From a virus: a DNA stretch of 55,546 nt. How positions within the stretch are numbered: position 1 is the stretch's first letter; each line of letters begins with the position of its first letter. Positions 37,208 to 44,791 of the stretch are shown one piece after another. Below the pieces are notes generated by a model, which ran no database searches, was not told where the DNA came from, and saw nothing but the letters and a program-made list of their open reading frames with translations. The position numbers and the translations under genes were made by a program. Where the stretch lies: positions 1 through 55,546 of IMG/VR virus record IMGVR_UViG_3300043436_001494. One strand, given 5' to 3'.

Positions 37208-37872
37208 ATCTCACTTTTTGTTTTGTTAATGATGTCATTTAACCAAGGACGTGCGCTTACAGGCTTCATTAACATGATAGCTGCAAGATCTCTAATTGTT
37301 ATTTCAGACAATGGAGCATCTGCAATTTCTGCATTGTAAATCTCATCAAGTGATGGTTCACGGTCTGTCCTAGGAAATTCCTCTTCAAAGTCAGGAAACA
37401 ATGATAAACTCTTTTGGAGTTTAGGTAATGACTCCTCTTTCTTAGCATCTTCTTTTCTCTTCTCATACAGAGCATAGGTAATCTCTGTACCATCATCCAG
37501 TACAGCTACTAACTCTGACAAAGGAACAGTATAAAGAATATACGGCTCACCTTTAAAGTTGCTACCCTCTTTGATGTCATACTCCTCAGCATAGAATGGA
37601 TTAGCTTTGTATTTAAAAAGCTGTCTATCCTCACTGAAGGGAACAACATCAACAAGATTACCCTTGTCATCATTTATATTGTCATAGAACTCCATGTAAA
37701 TGTCTTCACCTTTACTGATTTCAGACTCAAATAATTGTACTTGTCTTCCATACTTACCTTTCTGGAAAAATGCAGTTTTAATAATAAAAAACGGGTCAGC
37801 TAACCCTAGTTTCTTAAAAGTGTCCATGTGCTTAACAAAGAACTCTTTCTCTTTTTCTTTTCTTATATTCAT
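37204..37872 (-). CDS. Hypothetical replication-block protein
   Basis: 222 aa, alpha/beta, with a central acidic-basic linker and a C-terminal helix (ARPWLNDIINKTKSEI). It lies between the Sak4-like ATPase and the DnaB-like helicase, overlapping the former by 4 bases. A SLSLFPD patch is loosely like a clamp-binding peptide, but I do not rely on it. Function unknown. Confidence 0.68.
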   Translation of the reverse strand: MNIRKEKEKEFFVKHMDTFKKLGLADPFFIIKTAFFQKGKYGRQVQLFESEISKGEDIYMEFYDNINDDKGNLVDVVPFSEDRQLFKYKANPFYAEEYDIKEGSNFKGEPYILYTVPLSELVAVLDDGTEITYALYEKRKEDAKKEESLPKLQKSLSLFPDFEEEFPRTDREPSLDEIYNAEIADAPLSEITIRDLAAIMLMKPVSARPWLNDIINKTKSEI

Positions 37873-37881
37873 AATTAAAAT

Positions 37882-38907
37882 TTACTGTGTTGATACTTTT
37901 TTAGTTGCACATGCTGGAGTAGGTATCTCTATTATCCTCATCACCTCTCTATCAAGTTTAAAGAAACTTATCCTTGTGGTGCCATTTCTAGACTTTAAAA
38001 AGTGAAAGACCAAGATGTCTTCATCATTTATAATATATCTGTCAGGCCCATACTGTCTTATTTTTCTTAGAGAAGGTTTATTAATACCCAAGACAACATC
38101 AGCATGTTGTAACAATGCATCGGAACCATAGATATCTGAATCTAGTACATAATTACCATAATCAGCATCTACAGCTCTCTTAGGATCATCTATGTTTCTA
38201 TTCAACTGGCTGAGGACTACAAAAGCTACTGGATACTTCTTCTTTAACATGGTGAGTGCTTCACCTAGAGCTCCTAACATTTCAAATTTATCTTTTTGTC
38301 CCTTACCATTCTTAAATAAAGCTGAATGATCTATTGCTACCAACATATTAGTGTACTCAGTTTTCTGATTACCATCTGCATCAAGAACCTTTTTGGAGTA
38401 TTTTTGCATTTGGTAATGTACTGTGGCACACATTTCATCTACAGTACATGCATCATAAACTACATCTATAATGTCTTTATGAGCTGTATTATCATAATAC
38501 TGTTTACACTTGTCAAAAAGATCTTTATCAATCTTCTTACCTTTACTCATAAGAGTATTGTAATCAGCACCTGTGTTTAAACTAAGCTTTCTTACACCAC
38601 TGGTTTCTTCAACCATTTCCATCTGAAACTTTAATACCCGGAACCTTTGATCAGCATTATTTTGTATAATATCACTAATCAACTGTTCCATAAATAAAGT
38701 CTTACCTGTACCAGGTCTAGCACCTACTACAGTGATAGTTCTCCACTCTAATCCATCACAAAAGGCATCATTAAATTTGGGCCAAGCACTTCTTAAAGAT
38801 TTAATATCTCCCCGGCTTCTAGCCGCAATCTTTGCTAATGCTTTGTGTAAAGCATCTCTTTCACTTACAGGTTGTAGTGCTTGTGCACCATTAAATAATT
38901 CTGCCAT
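37882..38907 (-). CDS. DnaB-like replicative helicase
   Basis: 341 aa, a RecA-fold core without a full N-terminal DnaB domain. Walker A is GARPGTGKTL (residue ~63); Walker B is MLVAIDHSAL (~188); then VVLSQLNRNID (the DnaB motif with Q and N) and DIYGSDALLQHADVVLGI. Compared with DnaB proteins (~450 aa) it is short at the N-terminus, as in some phage helicases. It starts the cluster of helicase, Sak4-like ATPase, SSB-like protein and primase. Expected role: unwinding at the fork with the TOPRIM primase. Confidence 0.88.
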   Translation of the reverse strand: MAELFNGAQALQPVSERDALHKALAKIAARSRGDIKSLRSAWPKFNDAFCDGLEWRTITVVGARPGTGKTLFMEQLISDIIQNNADQRFRVLKFQMEMVEETSGVRKLSLNTGADYNTLMSKGKKIDKDLFDKCKQYYDNTAHKDIIDVVYDACTVDEMCATVHYQMQKYSKKVLDADGNQKTEYTNMLVAIDHSALFKNGKGQKDKFEMLGALGEALTMLKKKYPVAFVVLSQLNRNIDDPKRAVDADYGNYVLDSDIYGSDALLQHADVVLGINKPSLRKIRQYGPDRYIINDEDILVFHFLKSRNGTTRISFFKLDREVMRIIEIPTPACATKKVSTQ

Positions 38908-38912
38908 GTTTA

Positions 38913-39089
38913 TTATGTATTAGTTAAATGTTTGTTTTTAACATAGTTATAAAAACCATGTATAATTGCCATTAGTAGTTCAATTATTAAGTATTGCCCA
39001 AACTTGATCTCTACAATAAAGAAATCAATCACAGTAAAACAAAACAAAGACCCCACAACAGCAATCATTAATAATTTTAAGTTTGTCAT
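38913..39089 (-). CDS. Small membrane protein
   Basis: 58 aa. Starts MTNLKLLMIAVVGSLFCF, with two hydrophobic stretches (residues ~5-25 and ~32-45) and a basic C-terminus. The ATG overlaps the stop of the 195-aa gene (TATGA), so it is coupled to it. It fills the gap before the helicase gene. Function unknown. Confidence 0.62.
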   Translation of the reverse strand: MTNLKLLMIAVVGSLFCFTVIDFFIVEIKFGQYLIIELLMAIIHGFYNYVKNKHLTNT

Positions 39090-39673
39090 ACTACTTTCTC
39101 ACTAAAATATACTTGTTCTTCATCATCACCATTCCTAATAATTTCACAGTAAGTTGCTAGGTCAGACTCAAAGGTCTTGTCTATGTTCTGCTTCCTAATA
39201 AAATATTGTGCAGTCCTCATAAACTCATACCTTCTTATACTAAATTCATCAACATACTTTTCTGTAGCTTTAAGGACGGTCTCCCAATCATAATCATATG
39301 TTTCAAAGAACCATCTAAATGGAGCTTCTAGATTTTTGGCATTTACCCTAGCATATTTACCAGAGGATAGCTTCTTATTAGGAAATATTTCTACATATGC
39401 CTCTATACTTGCAACAAAGTTATTGCCCATTAAATCTTGTGAAGTTTTCTTCTTGGTTCTTTTGAAATAGCCATTGATTTCTTCCATAAAGATAAGACTT
39501 TTACTTGTTAATTCCAAGTTTTGAGTCAACCAATTGTCCGTTTGCAGCCTTTTGCACTCAAGTTCTTTATTCACAAACTTATTTGGAACAATCTTCTCTT
39601 TTATACAGTGCAATACATAATATGTATTTGGTGCTAATCCCTCTTGAATTAGTCTTGTAAATATATCTGTCAT
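39086..39673 (-). CDS. Hypothetical replication-linked protein
   Basis: 195 aa. The N-terminal ~45 residues (TRLIQEGLAPNTYYVLHCI) could form a winged-helix-like unit; the C-terminal half is helical with aromatic pairs (FRWFFETYDYDWETVL). Position between UDG and the DnaB-like helicase suggests a loader or initiator, like DnaD-type proteins, but I do not see enough to claim it. It follows the UDG gene with 1 base between. Confidence 0.65.
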   Translation of the reverse strand: MTDIFTRLIQEGLAPNTYYVLHCIKEKIVPNKFVNKELECKRLQTDNWLTQNLELTSKSLIFMEEINGYFKRTKKKTSQDLMGNNFVASIEAYVEIFPNKKLSSGKYARVNAKNLEAPFRWFFETYDYDWETVLKATEKYVDEFSIRRYEFMRTAQYFIRKQNIDKTFESDLATYCEIIRNGDDEEQVYFSEKVV

Positions 39674-39674
39674 T

Positions 39675-40373
39675 CTACCAAATTATTTTATTACCACTTG
39701 TACTCTTAACAATTTCAGAGACCCTATTAAATAGATTATTACTGTCCCATTTAGAACCATTATATGCAGCTGAGGCTGGATGCTTAACTGTTATCTTATG
39801 ATTGTTACCATTAGTAAGCTGAGACCATTCTTCTGCTTTCTTGCCCATATAGACATAAACAAGCCCCGGGTTGTAACTATTAAGCCAGTCTAACAGATAT
39901 GCTGTAAAAGGTTTCCAAATATCATAGTGACTACCAATATTACCAACTTCAACTGTAAGAGCTGTATTTAACATTAGTATTCCTTGCTCTGACCATCTTT
40001 TTAAATCTACATCTTGATGTGTAGGATATCCCTGGTAAACAGTTCTTTCTATTTCCTCAAAAATAAATTTAAGACTGGGTTGTAATTTACCTGTGTTACC
40101 ACAACTAAATGATATACCATCCGCAACTCCAAGCTGTGGATATGGATCTTGTCCTATAAAAACTACTTGTAGCTTATCATAAGGACATTCTTCAAAGGCT
40201 CTGAATACTTGTTTTAATGGTGGAGTAAACCTTTTGTCACTCTGACTCAGTGTATATAGCTTAGTAAGTATATTATCAAAGTCACCACTAAATATAAAAG
40301 ATTTAAAAACTCTGTCCCAACCACTTGGGCCAAGTTTGGTAAACATTTTTTGTTTAATTTCCTCTAAATCCAT
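39675..40373 (-). CDS. ung: Uracil-DNA glycosylase (family 1)
   Basis: 232 aa from the ATG at 40373, which fits a family-1 UDG. Upstream in-frame codons up to 40463 would overlap the divergent plus-strand gene, so I rejected them. Motifs: FIGQDPYPQLGVADG (catalytic Asp, uracil pocket), the LMLNTALTVE block, and KHPASAAY in place of the usual HPSPLS (DNA intercalation loop), a variant to note. It removes uracil from DNA, protecting phage DNA from misincorporated dUTP. It is the first gene of the DnaB cluster and diverges from the 104-aa plus-strand gene across 31 A/T-rich bases. Confidence 0.93.
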   Translation of the reverse strand: MDLEEIKQKMFTKLGPSGWDRVFKSFIFSGDFDNILTKLYTLSQSDKRFTPPLKQVFRAFEECPYDKLQVVFIGQDPYPQLGVADGISFSCGNTGKLQPSLKFIFEEIERTVYQGYPTHQDVDLKRWSEQGILMLNTALTVEVGNIGSHYDIWKPFTAYLLDWLNSYNPGLVYVYMGKKAEEWSQLTNGNNHKITVKHPASAAYNGSKWDSNNLFNRVSEIVKSTSGNKIIW

Positions 40374-40404
40374 TTTTTGTTTATTTTTGTTTAAAATTAA
40401 TATT

Positions 40405-40719
40405 ATGCCCATTAAAGTAAAGGAACTAAAAGAAGATGTAATAGTTGATGTTAAGGTTAACAAAGCTTTTTATCTTATGGTTAAAGGTCTGTCCTATTAT
40501 ATTTTCAAGAACCTTCCAAAAGAAACTCTTGAAGAAGATATCAAAGCTGTAATGTCCAAAAAGTACAATGAGCTTGAAACTGAACTACAACAACACTTTT
40601 ATACTACTACTCTTTTACTAGCTGAAATTGAAAGACAAGCTGTTGCTAACAATATGTTTGAAGAAAAAGAAATACTGGAACCAGGTGATGAAGGTTATGT
40701 AGAACCTACGCAAGATTAA
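40405..40719 (+). CDS. Lone plus-strand gene in the minus-strand block
   Basis: 104 aa, starting MPIKVKELKEDV, with a helical middle and an acidic C-terminus (EPGDEGYVEPTQD). The upstream in-frame ATG at 40336 would run into the UDG coding region, so I chose 40405. It diverges from UDG across a 31-bp A/T region and overlaps the 3' end of the minus-strand 120-aa gene by 14 bases. It must have its own promoter within or near the 40374-40404 gap. Family not recognised. Confidence 0.7.
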   Translation: MPIKVKELKEDVIVDVKVNKAFYLMVKGLSYYIFKNLPKETLEEDIKAVMSKKYNELETELQQHFYTTTLLLAEIERQAVANNMFEEKEILEPGDEGYVEPTQD

Positions 40720-41068
40720 CATTATAGTTCTCTCTACCTATCTGTATACAAGCTTCAATAGCTAGCATCAATTCATCTTTACTACAATCAGCAAAGGACT
40801 TACTTTCAAGTCCAGATGCTTGTTTCACCACAATTTTCATTTCATCAAATGTATAACCGGACTCCTTTGCAAGTTCCCGGATACATGCATGTACTTTAGC
40901 TAACTGAGCTTTACTATGATCTGCACTAGCAAGATCAATATACATATCTACTATTTGCCCATCTTCAAGCTTGCTTAGAAACATATCATAAGCAAGCTTA
41001 TCCTGAGGACTGGCATAAGTTAATTTACCATCTTTTTTTATAAACTTACCACTAAACATATCTAACAA
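40706..41068 (-). CDS. NinB/Orf-like recombination protein (tentative)
   Basis: 120 aa. The block KAQLAKVHACIRELAKESGYTFDEMKIVVKQASG resembles the helical core of lambda NinB (Orf), a recombination mediator that binds SSB-coated DNA. The match is by eye and partial. Converges with the plus-strand 104-aa gene (14-base overlap). Confidence 0.5.
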   Translation of the reverse strand: MLDMFSGKFIKKDGKLTYASPQDKLAYDMFLSKLEDGQIVDMYIDLASADHSKAQLAKVHACIRELAKESGYTFDEMKIVVKQASGLESKSFADCSKDELMLAIEACIQIGRENYNVNLA

Positions 41069-41313
41069 ATTATATTTTTCATTACTTCTAAAAACCGCAT
41101 GTAGTGATCTTTGGTTTTTATCTCTACAGCAGGTATCTCAAATGATTTTAACACCCAATGGTCATCTTTCACATCAATACTATCTGTACTATGTAGTATT
41201 AAACCACTACAAAGTTCTTTCTGGTAATAATAGTAATCATAACCATTGTCACTTTGCTGATTCATAATATGAATCATTTCAAAGCCAAGATCAACTAATT
41301 CTTGCTCACTCAT
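41062..41313 (-). CDS. Hypothetical protein
   Basis: 83 aa, starting MSEQELVDLGF, with a Tyr-rich beta segment (NGYDYYYYQKELC) and a mixed alpha/beta remainder. Overlaps both neighbours slightly, consistent with an operon. Function unknown. Confidence 0.65.
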   Translation of the reverse strand: MSEQELVDLGFEMIHIMNQQSDNGYDYYYYQKELCSGLILHSTDSIDVKDDHWVLKSFEIPAVEIKTKDHYMRFLEVMKNIIC

Positions 41314-41501
41314 TTTTTTTGTTTTAAATACTTTTTTTCAAACTTTTCCCAACCTTTTGGATCAAATTGTGTGACAAGCAAATCAAGCATTACTTCTTCT
41401 TCATGCTCATCACACATTCCAATCCCTTTGATATCCAAATCAGGACTATACCTTTTGGTAGCCAGAGCTCCACATTTAATACATGTTAAATCACTCATCA
41501 T
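41310..41501 (-). CDS. Small zinc-ribbon protein
   Basis: 63 aa with CIKC and later MCDEH, a likely Cys3His zinc site, and a basic C-terminus. The start (Met1 or Met2) overlaps the 57-aa zinc protein. Function unknown. Confidence 0.62.
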   Translation of the reverse strand: MMSDLTCIKCGALATKRYSPDLDIKGIGMCDEHEEEVMLDLLVTQFDPKGWEKFEKKYLKQKK

Positions 41502-41664
41502 GACAATCTTTACAAATTACAGGAAATCCAGCAGGTTCTCCATCTTCCGGCATATTCATCTTCTTTCCAGAAGCTTGATCATACACTCTTTCTTTTGGTT
41601 CCAAATATACACCACACAGAGCACATATTTCACCTCCAATCATTGCATTAGCTATCTCTCCCAT
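41491..41664 (-). CDS. Small zinc-ribbon protein (57 aa)
   Basis: Starts MGEIANAMIGGEICALC and ends with CKDCHDE, giving two CxxC pairs ~37 residues apart, a zinc-ribbon. An AUG overlapping the HTH gene's 3' end and a TGA overlapping the next gene start make it a packed operon member. Function unknown. Confidence 0.62.
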   Translation of the reverse strand: MGEIANAMIGGEICALCGVYLEPKERVYDQASGKKMNMPEDGEPAGFPVICKDCHDE

Positions 41665-41917
41665 TTTCTATTAGTTTTAATACATCTTCTTCTTTATAGT
41701 AAATTTTACCATAAATTCTTGTTGAAGGCAAGATACCTGTTCTTCTATACTTTGCTAAGGTTCCTGCAGATATTTTCAAGATTGTTCTTGCTTCTTTAGG
41801 ATTAAACCAGTTCTTCTGAATTAGCACCGGATCCTTTTTCATCAACTCTCTTATTTCCTCAAGTAATTCATACTTGAAGTCTATAAGATCTTGCTTAGTT
41901 ATTAAGTCTATCTTCAT
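41648..41917 (-). CDS. Helix-turn-helix DNA-binding protein (excisionase/MerR-like HTH)
   Basis: 89 aa. Residues ~40-85 (NPKEARTILKISAGTLAKYRRTGILPSTRIYGKIYYKEEDVLKLI) make the winged HTH of HTH_17/excisionase type common in Bacteroidetes. The N-terminal helix could dimerise. Likely a small transcription regulator or DNA-bending protein. The ATG is at the very end of the upstream lipoprotein gene. Confidence 0.78.
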   Translation of the reverse strand: MKIDLITKQDLIDFKYELLEEIRELMKKDPVLIQKNWFNPKEARTILKISAGTLAKYRRTGILPSTRIYGKIYYKEEDVLKLIENGRDS

Positions 41918-42225
41918 TAGTAAAATGTTACTTTGTCTAACAACTTATGTTTATAAAAATATACTGAATCAACCTGAACAGGTCTTACCTCATCTTTATT
42001 AGCAACATGCAGTATAAATTCAGAATCTCTCCATTCATGATGATGTGGAGCATGATACACATGAGGGGTATGTATATAACCTGCTTCAACAACATGACTG
42101 TAATCTTCATCATGACACATATGACCTTCAATGTATTCTTTAGCTACTATATATCCAGTAAATGGCTTTGACTCACATGAGTATAAAACAAATACTAATA
42201 CTATTAAAAACAGTAATTTTTCCAT
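41917..42225 (-). CDS. His-rich lipoprotein
   Basis: 102 aa. The N-terminus MEKLLFLIVLVFVLYSC is a signal peptide with lipobox-like LYSC. The mature part is His-rich (GHMCHDEDYSHVV..., HTPHVYHAPHHHEW), suggesting metal binding. Expected at the host envelope. Function unknown. Confidence 0.75.
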   Translation of the reverse strand: MEKLLFLIVLVFVLYSCESKPFTGYIVAKEYIEGHMCHDEDYSHVVEAGYIHTPHVYHAPHHHEWRDSEFILHVANKDEVRPVQVDSVYFYKHKLLDKVTFY

Positions 42226-42226
42226 A

Positions 42227-42601
42227 CTACTTCTTTTTAAATTGTTCTAAATAATATCTTGCTGTTGTTTCACTTACAGAGCTAGTATTACTTAAATCTG
42301 GATTTGAAATAATAAATTGCATAAAAGCAATTACATCTTCCTCACTATACATTCTTTCTTGTTGCCATTTAGCACCTGCTATCCAATTATCTGTTTTGCA
42401 TAAATTAGGGTCTGCAAGATTAGCAGCAGCTTCTTCAAGTGTTTCTTGTTTAGACATCATTGTAGAATTAAATATTCTTTCTTCTTTCTTTGCTGCTTCA
42501 GTATAAGTAAGTGTTTCTTGTTTAGGTTCTTCTGAACCAAATTCTTCTTCTAAAGCATCATCAAGTTCTTCATGAAGTTTATCCCATTTTTCTTGTTTCA
42601 T
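42227..42601 (-). CDS. Hypothetical protein
   Basis: 124 aa: an acidic N-terminal half, then a WIAGAKWQQERMYSEEDVIAFM block of the sort repeated in Bacteroidetes phage small proteins, and a Lys-rich end. No known function. Confidence 0.65.
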   Translation of the reverse strand: MKQEKWDKLHEELDDALEEEFGSEEPKQETLTYTEAAKKEERIFNSTMMSKQETLEEAAANLADPNLCKTDNWIAGAKWQQERMYSEEDVIAFMQFIISNPDLSNTSSVSETTARYYLEQFKKK

Positions 42602-42604
42602 AAC

Positions 42605-42856
42605 TTAAGATTTAATAGCTGCAATAGCCTTTTTAATATCTGTAAAAGGAATATGACTATGTTCATTTACTGGATTTGGATATCCTACTATCTTAAACTC
42701 CGGAATCACTGTTCCTCCTGAGTTTACAAATGATACAACTTTGGCCGGTATAACTTTACCACCAACTTTTTTTTCAAAAGCATAATTCTTGTGTACTACA
42801 AATACTTTACTACCTATAGTAAGGTCAGTAATCTTATAAGTTTTCTTTGTTGCCAT
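42605..42856 (-). CDS. Small hypothetical protein
   Basis: 83 aa, basic, beta-rich; may be an SH3-like barrel (DLTIGSKVFVVHKNY). Sits 3 bases upstream of the 124-aa gene. Function unknown. Confidence 0.65.
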   Translation of the reverse strand: MATKKTYKITDLTIGSKVFVVHKNYAFEKKVGGKVIPAKVVSFVNSGGTVIPEFKIVGYPNPVNEHSHIPFTDIKKAIAAIKS

Positions 42857-42858
42857 GT

Positions 42859-43275
42859 TTACATTGTATAAGGTGTTACAGGTTTTAAAAACATTTCAGG
42901 ATTAATAATATCCCTAGTGTAGTTAACATCCTTGTATTTTTCATTCTCAGGAGTCCATAGACCCATTTCTTCTATCCTCTTAGCTCTTAATGTAAGTATA
43001 GAGTATCCAGTAAGGTAAGCATTATCATCATCATTACTATTCAACATAGCATTTAGATTCTTTCTCTCATCTTCAGTAAGATATCCTGTCTTTACTAATA
43101 AGTTCATCTCAGATATAAAAATAAATGGTCTGAAGTCTCCTTTTTTGGTACCATGTGCATACATATGCCACAGGTATCCCATATTACTATCTTCTTCTTT
43201 TGATACTGCATGATGTTCATTACATATATCAAGTAGAAGATCCTTAATCTTTTGGTCTTTAAAATATCTTATCAT
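42859..43275 (-). CDS. Hypothetical protein
   Basis: 138 aa with several Asp/Asn-rich loops (LNSNDDDNAYL) and no motif I know. Overlaps the 93-aa gene by 4 bases. Confidence 0.65.
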   Translation of the reverse strand: MIRYFKDQKIKDLLLDICNEHHAVSKEEDSNMGYLWHMYAHGTKKGDFRPFIFISEMNLLVKTGYLTEDERKNLNAMLNSNDDDNAYLTGYSILTLRAKRIEEMGLWTPENEKYKDVNYTRDIINPEMFLKPVTPYTM

Positions 43276-43553
43276 GATCTTAAAAATTTAAATACTGCTT
43301 TTAGTTTATTGTGTTCATCTATCAACCATTCTGGAGTAAATGTTTCAGCATGTTCTATAATTTGAACTCTTGTGTTAAGAGCTACATCATGGGTAAAATT
43401 TACTATCCAAACATTACTAAAATAAAGTTTAAATTCAACACTTACATTCATTTTAATAGTAATATAGCTATATTTATGATGATTATTACTGTTTCTGTAA
43501 AACCCATACTTCACAAGCTTCCTACCTATTAATTCTGTTTCTCTAAGTGTCAT
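43272..43553 (-). CDS. Hypothetical protein (first of three similar small proteins)
   Basis: 93 aa. Layout: N-terminal helix, then three to four aromatic beta-strands, then a C-terminal helix with a Phe-rich end (KAVFKFLRS). Two neighbours (43556-43873 and 43843-44178) share this plan and a similar Phe-rich C-terminal helix, suggesting ancient paralogy. Function unknown. Confidence 0.62.
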   Translation of the reverse strand: MTLRETELIGRKLVKYGFYRNSNNHHKYSYITIKMNVSVEFKLYFSNVWIVNFTHDVALNTRVQIIEHAETFTPEWLIDEHNKLKAVFKFLRS

Positions 43554-43555
43554 AA

Positions 43556-43873
43556 CTAACCCTCTATAAATTTATGAAACGCTATCAAACTCTTACACCA
43601 CTGATGTACAGGACTCAAAATATCTTCATATCCGGTAACAAAATCCTTTGTGTATTTTGTATTTTTTCCAGATAAACTAGCCTCAACTATATAAAAATCA
43701 AGGCTGTTAGATGAATGCACTGTTACCTGAACAAACCAGTTATCACCAAGTTTATTGTAATAAAAAGTATTACTCTTACCAATCATTCTAAAGTATCCAA
43801 GTGCTTGAGCTTGTTCTTTACATCTTTCTATATCTATTTCTGTCATGCTTCTACAAATTTTACTATTGCCCAA
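43556..43873 (-). CDS. Hypothetical protein (second of three similar small proteins)
   Basis: 105 aa. It has the same helix-strands-helix plan as its neighbours, with strand pieces FYYNKLGDNWFVQVTV and LDFYIVEASL and the end CKSLIAFHKFIEG. Overlaps the upstream gene by 31 bases. Confidence 0.62.
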   Translation of the reverse strand: MGNSKICRSMTEIDIERCKEQAQALGYFRMIGKSNTFYYNKLGDNWFVQVTVHSSNSLDFYIVEASLSGKNTKYTKDFVTGYEDILSPVHQWCKSLIAFHKFIEG

Positions 43874-44178
43874 TAAACTTTTACTTTCTTTTCAATGCTG
43901 TTTACTAGTTCAGGAATAAGAATGTCTTTATCATATACACTAAATTTAAAAGCAACTTGATCTGAAGTAGCAAATTTTACAGTGCAAAAGATCTCATAAG
44001 TGCAAAAGATCTCATATTCAGGAGGAGGTATATTTACATTTTCTATTGTTAGATTAATAATATAAGCACCATAATTCCTAGCATAGATACATTTTATATG
44101 TGTGCTTTGTAAATTATTATAGACATAAAATCTTCTGATTAACTCATTTACAAAATCATTTTTTCTATTCTCAAACAT
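43843..44178 (-). CDS. Hypothetical protein (third of three similar small proteins)
   Basis: 111 aa from the ATG at 44178, just after the radical SAM gene stop; a further start at 44208 is possible but would overlap that gene. Helix-strands-helix plan as in its neighbours. It contains an exact in-frame 18-bp tandem duplication giving YEIFCTYEIFCT. Confidence 0.62.
   Translation of the reverse strand: MFENRKNDFVNELIRRFYVYNNLQSTHIKCIYARNYGAYIINLTIENVNIPPPEYEIFCTYEIFCTVKFATSDQVAFKFSVYDKDILIPELVNSIEKKVKVYWAIVKFVEA
43981..44016. repeat. Perfect 18-bp tandem duplication
   Basis: Two identical 18-bp units (43981-43998 and 43999-44016) in frame in the 111-aa gene. Being perfect, it is recent and probably unstable. 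Confidence 0.9.
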
Positions 44179-44180
44179 AA

Positions 44181-44791
44181 CTAAAAGATATAACGGATTG
44201 TATTCCAAGGTATTATCTCATCATGTATCTTAACAAACTGTTTAATATAATCAGCTTTTCTATTGTGCTCATACCTAAGATTCTTTCCACCATACTGTGA
44301 TACTTTTCCTTCTTGTATTTTAGGTACCCATAATAATTCTTCTCCAGGAAGTTTATTAGCTAGATTATACTTGTGTTTATCCTCATTATGAGTAAGAAAT
44401 ATTACTTCAGCTTTTACATTATCAGTATTCCATTTATTAAAAGTAGAATGTCTGTTGATTATATAAAACAAAAACTCATACTCTACAAGCCAATTATCAT
44501 GAACTATTACTGGACTAAAATTTAAGTGAACTTCATATCCTGCTCTTAAAAACAAGTATATAGAATTTAACCTTTCATCAAGAGAACTTGTATTAGGTTC
44601 AAGAACTTTTCTCCATTTCTCCGGCATAAGACTAAATCTTACTCTAATCTTACCTTCTGGATTAAACTTCAATAAATCATGATTTACATACTTAGTAGCA
44701 AATGAACCCATAGCAAGTGGATGATCTCTAAAGAACTCAAACACAGTTTGCCAATTCATTTCCTTGGCATGCAGAGCCACATCTGTATTAC
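44181..44791 (-). CDS. Spore photoproduct lyase-like radical SAM protein, exon 2
   Basis: Joined to exon 1 at 45786-46047, this gives a 290-aa protein. The junction reads DIGCNTDVALHAK. The remaining part (FATKYVNHDLLKFNPEGKIRVRFSLMPEK; LDERLNSIYLFLRAGYEVHLNFSPVIVHDNW) matches the barrel of spore photoproduct lyase-like proteins. Expected role: radical-based repair of UV thymine lesions in phage DNA, but the true substrate is uncertain. The ORF alone from 44780 begins inside the barrel, so it is not an independent gene. Confidence 0.82.

Noticed and set aside
40374-40463. Longer N-terminus for uracil-DNA glycosylase
   Set aside because: The extension is hydrophobic and Ser/Thr-rich, overlaps the divergent gene, and is absent from the family; MDLEEIKQK at 40373 fits.
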